Source of the DNA: Bactericera cockerelli
Taxonomy: Eukaryota; Arthropoda; Insecta; Hemiptera; Triozidae
Length of the DNA stretch: 64,000 nt
Assembly: GCA_024516035.1 (NCBI GenBank)
Contig: CM044964.1
Coordinates: forward strand, 20,342,931-20,406,930
Reading direction: 5' to 3'
The notes beneath the pieces are model-generated. The model did no database searches, was not told where the DNA came from, and worked only from the letters and a program-made list of their open reading frames with translations. A program made the position numbers and the translations under genes. Position 1 is the stretch's first letter. Each line of letters starts with the position of its first letter. Shown piece by piece: positions 62,803 through 64,000 of the stretch.

Positions 62803-62922
62803 GCTGAGACTCAGGAATGGTTTGATACAATAGCAAACAGGTTAGGTTTACCTAAAGAATACATAGAGCAGAAAATGAACGAGTTTGAGAAATTCTATAA
62901 GGAAAACTTCTTAACAAAAAAG
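62803..62922 (+). CDS. Exon 6, unrecognised secreted protein (last seen)
   Basis: Acceptor TTTTTTGCAG|GCTGAG. It encodes AETQEWFDTIANRLGLPKEY through FYKENFLTKK, phase 0, a probable charged helix. It ends at a strong donor AAAAAG|GTAAGA, so the gene probably continues past the window; if unspliced, the frame ends at 62934 after KVRP. No further exon is evident before 64000. Confidence 0.72.
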
Positions 62923-63094
62923 GTAAGACCTTGAAACTAAACAATACTATTCCCTACAGGAGCGGCCGGTGGGAAAATGTTTTGGGAGTGCTGCCACATA
63001 AACCAGACTAAAATGGGATTAGTAGGTATAGTCGTTCTTTCAGTATCTGGAGAGATTGATTTTTTTTTTTTTTTTTTTTTGATTTAGTTTACCA

Positions 63095-63475
63095 AGCAGC
63101 CTCCGTGGCGTAAAGCAGCCTCCGTGGCGTAATGGTTGTGACTACTGCCCGTAGTCCAGAGTTCCCGAGTTCAACTCCCGGCTGGGGCACACTTTTCGAA
63201 GAAAATTCTGTTCCATCCAAACACGTGAGGCTGCCATTTCCGGCCCTACCCAGGCTGGGTGAGGTTAATGTGGGTAGCTGGTACGATTCCCAGCGAAGGG
63301 AGGGTAAAACCCCCGTCCTAATCTAGGACGTTAAATCAAATAGAATCGTTGGCGTTAGGAAGGGCATCCAGCCGTAAAAAATGTGCCAAAACCAATCAAC
63401 CTTAACCTTGAGGTTGAACAACGTCGACCCTGCTTAAGCGGGATAAGACAGAGTAAAAGAAGAAGAAGAAGTTTA
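63095..63475 (+). mobile_element. tRNA-derived SINE family A, second tail type, head duplicated
   Basis: The first 19 nt AGCAGCCTCCGTGGCGTAA occur twice (63095 and 63114). Then GAGTTCAACTCCCGGCTGGG (B box), core CCCAGGCTGGGTGAGGTTAA, GGAAGGGCATCCAGCCGTAA, GACCCTGCTTAAGCGGGATA and a GAAGAAGAAGAAG tail. A 20-base T run precedes it. Confidence 0.83.
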
Positions 63476-63734
63476 CCAAGCCAGTCACAATACGTAGTTA
63501 TGCGTTCCTAAAGTTATCTAGAAATGTGCGATGATTTTCATTCTGTACGAGCTGGGACTTGAGAAAATCTTCTCTTTTTCTTTTTCATCATGGGGTGTTG
63601 CAGTTCCGCAGCTCCTTAGCACCGGCCGCGCCTGCTCGCTACAATACAATACTCAGCGAGAGTAACTACAGAGTCCCTTTTACTCTCCCGTTTTTCTTTC
63701 TTAGTGCTTACATTCTTACTTTACGAACACAAGC

Positions 63735-63833
63735 GGGGTCCATTTCGCCAGCACCACCAACTTTAAAAGCACAAAATACCCATGTAAAAAAAACATTACA
63801 TTTTAAAGGTGGTGGTGCTGGCGAAATGGACCC
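63735..63833. mobile_element. 99-bp palindromic MITE with 8-bp target duplication
   Basis: GGGGTCCATTTCGCCAGCAC to GTGCTGGCGAAATGGACCC, inverted ends of about 37 bp, flanked by ACACAAGC (63727-63734, 63834-63841). It is the sister of the copy at 27090-27169. Confidence 0.88.
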
Positions 63834-63841
63834 ACACAAGC

Positions 63842-63915
63842 GCATGATTAGCTTAGTGGTAATTAATTGCTTGCCCATCAGAAAGTCCCGGATTCGAATT
63901 CCTGAGCCAAAAAAT
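63842..63915 (+). mobile_element. tRNA-like SINE head
   Basis: ATGATTAGCTTAGTGGTAAT (A box) and GTCCCGGATTCGAATTCCTG (B box). The body runs towards the window end. Confidence 0.5.
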
Positions 63916-64000
63916 ACAGGTTTTATAAATGTGTTTAATTTATTTAAATACACTGCCAATTATGGACACAATACTTCCGTGTTGACAATAGTTAATCCAA

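Overview
This is a eukaryotic nuclear window, most likely from an arthropod or similar invertebrate, and probably not a vertebrate. It is AT-rich and intron-bearing, crowded with short retroposons, and carries CR1/jockey-like and R2-like non-LTR retrotransposons, mariner- and hAT-like DNA elements and large simple-sequence tracts. I see no prokaryotic gene organisation and no CRISPR array. I cannot name the species.

Layout. 1-16 kb is gene-poor DNA filled with SINEs (one family clearly derived from 5S rRNA, several from tRNA), fold-back DNA elements, a hAT-like element nested in a SINE, and CT-rich or CA-rich tracts. About 16.2-25.0 kb is one satellite block of roughly 99 copies of an 89-bp purine-rich unit, with a six-unit higher-order repeat in part of it and older variant units at both edges. 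25-39 kb is more SINEs and low-complexity DNA, including a (CTCCTT)n hexamer tract, a 24-base C run and several GA-rich tracts. 39.4-44 kb (minus strand) is a non-LTR retrotransposon with both ORFs open (coiled-coil ORF1; AP endonuclease plus reverse transcriptase ORF2). 48.59-50.73 kb (plus strand) is a recent 5'-truncated retrotransposon with reverse transcriptase and a restriction-like endonuclease, a poly(A) tail and a target duplication. About 53.3 kb to beyond 62.9 kb (plus strand) is the only convincing host gene: at least six coding exons in a consistent frame, encoding a secreted protein I do not recognise.

How the parts interact. The host gene's introns have been invaded repeatedly. 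One SINE, bounded by a 13-bp target duplication, lies directly before the exon 5 acceptor. Two decayed partial copies of exon 5 lie upstream of it. Intron 3 ends in a tandem series that repeats the acceptor region. A 5S-derived SINE ends 37 bp before exon 2.

The most unusual signal is at retroposon 5' ends. Four SINE families show tandem reiteration of the extreme 5' end (25 bp x 8, 38 bp x 3, 20 bp x 2, 19 bp x 2), and three other retroposons begin next to an inverted fold-back of adjacent sequence. A second theme is modular SINEs: the 5S-derived and one tRNA-derived family share the same central body under different pol III promoters, and the tRNA-derived family has at least two alternative 3' tails. 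Family names used here (5S-SINE, tSINE-A to G, SINE-E) are local labels.
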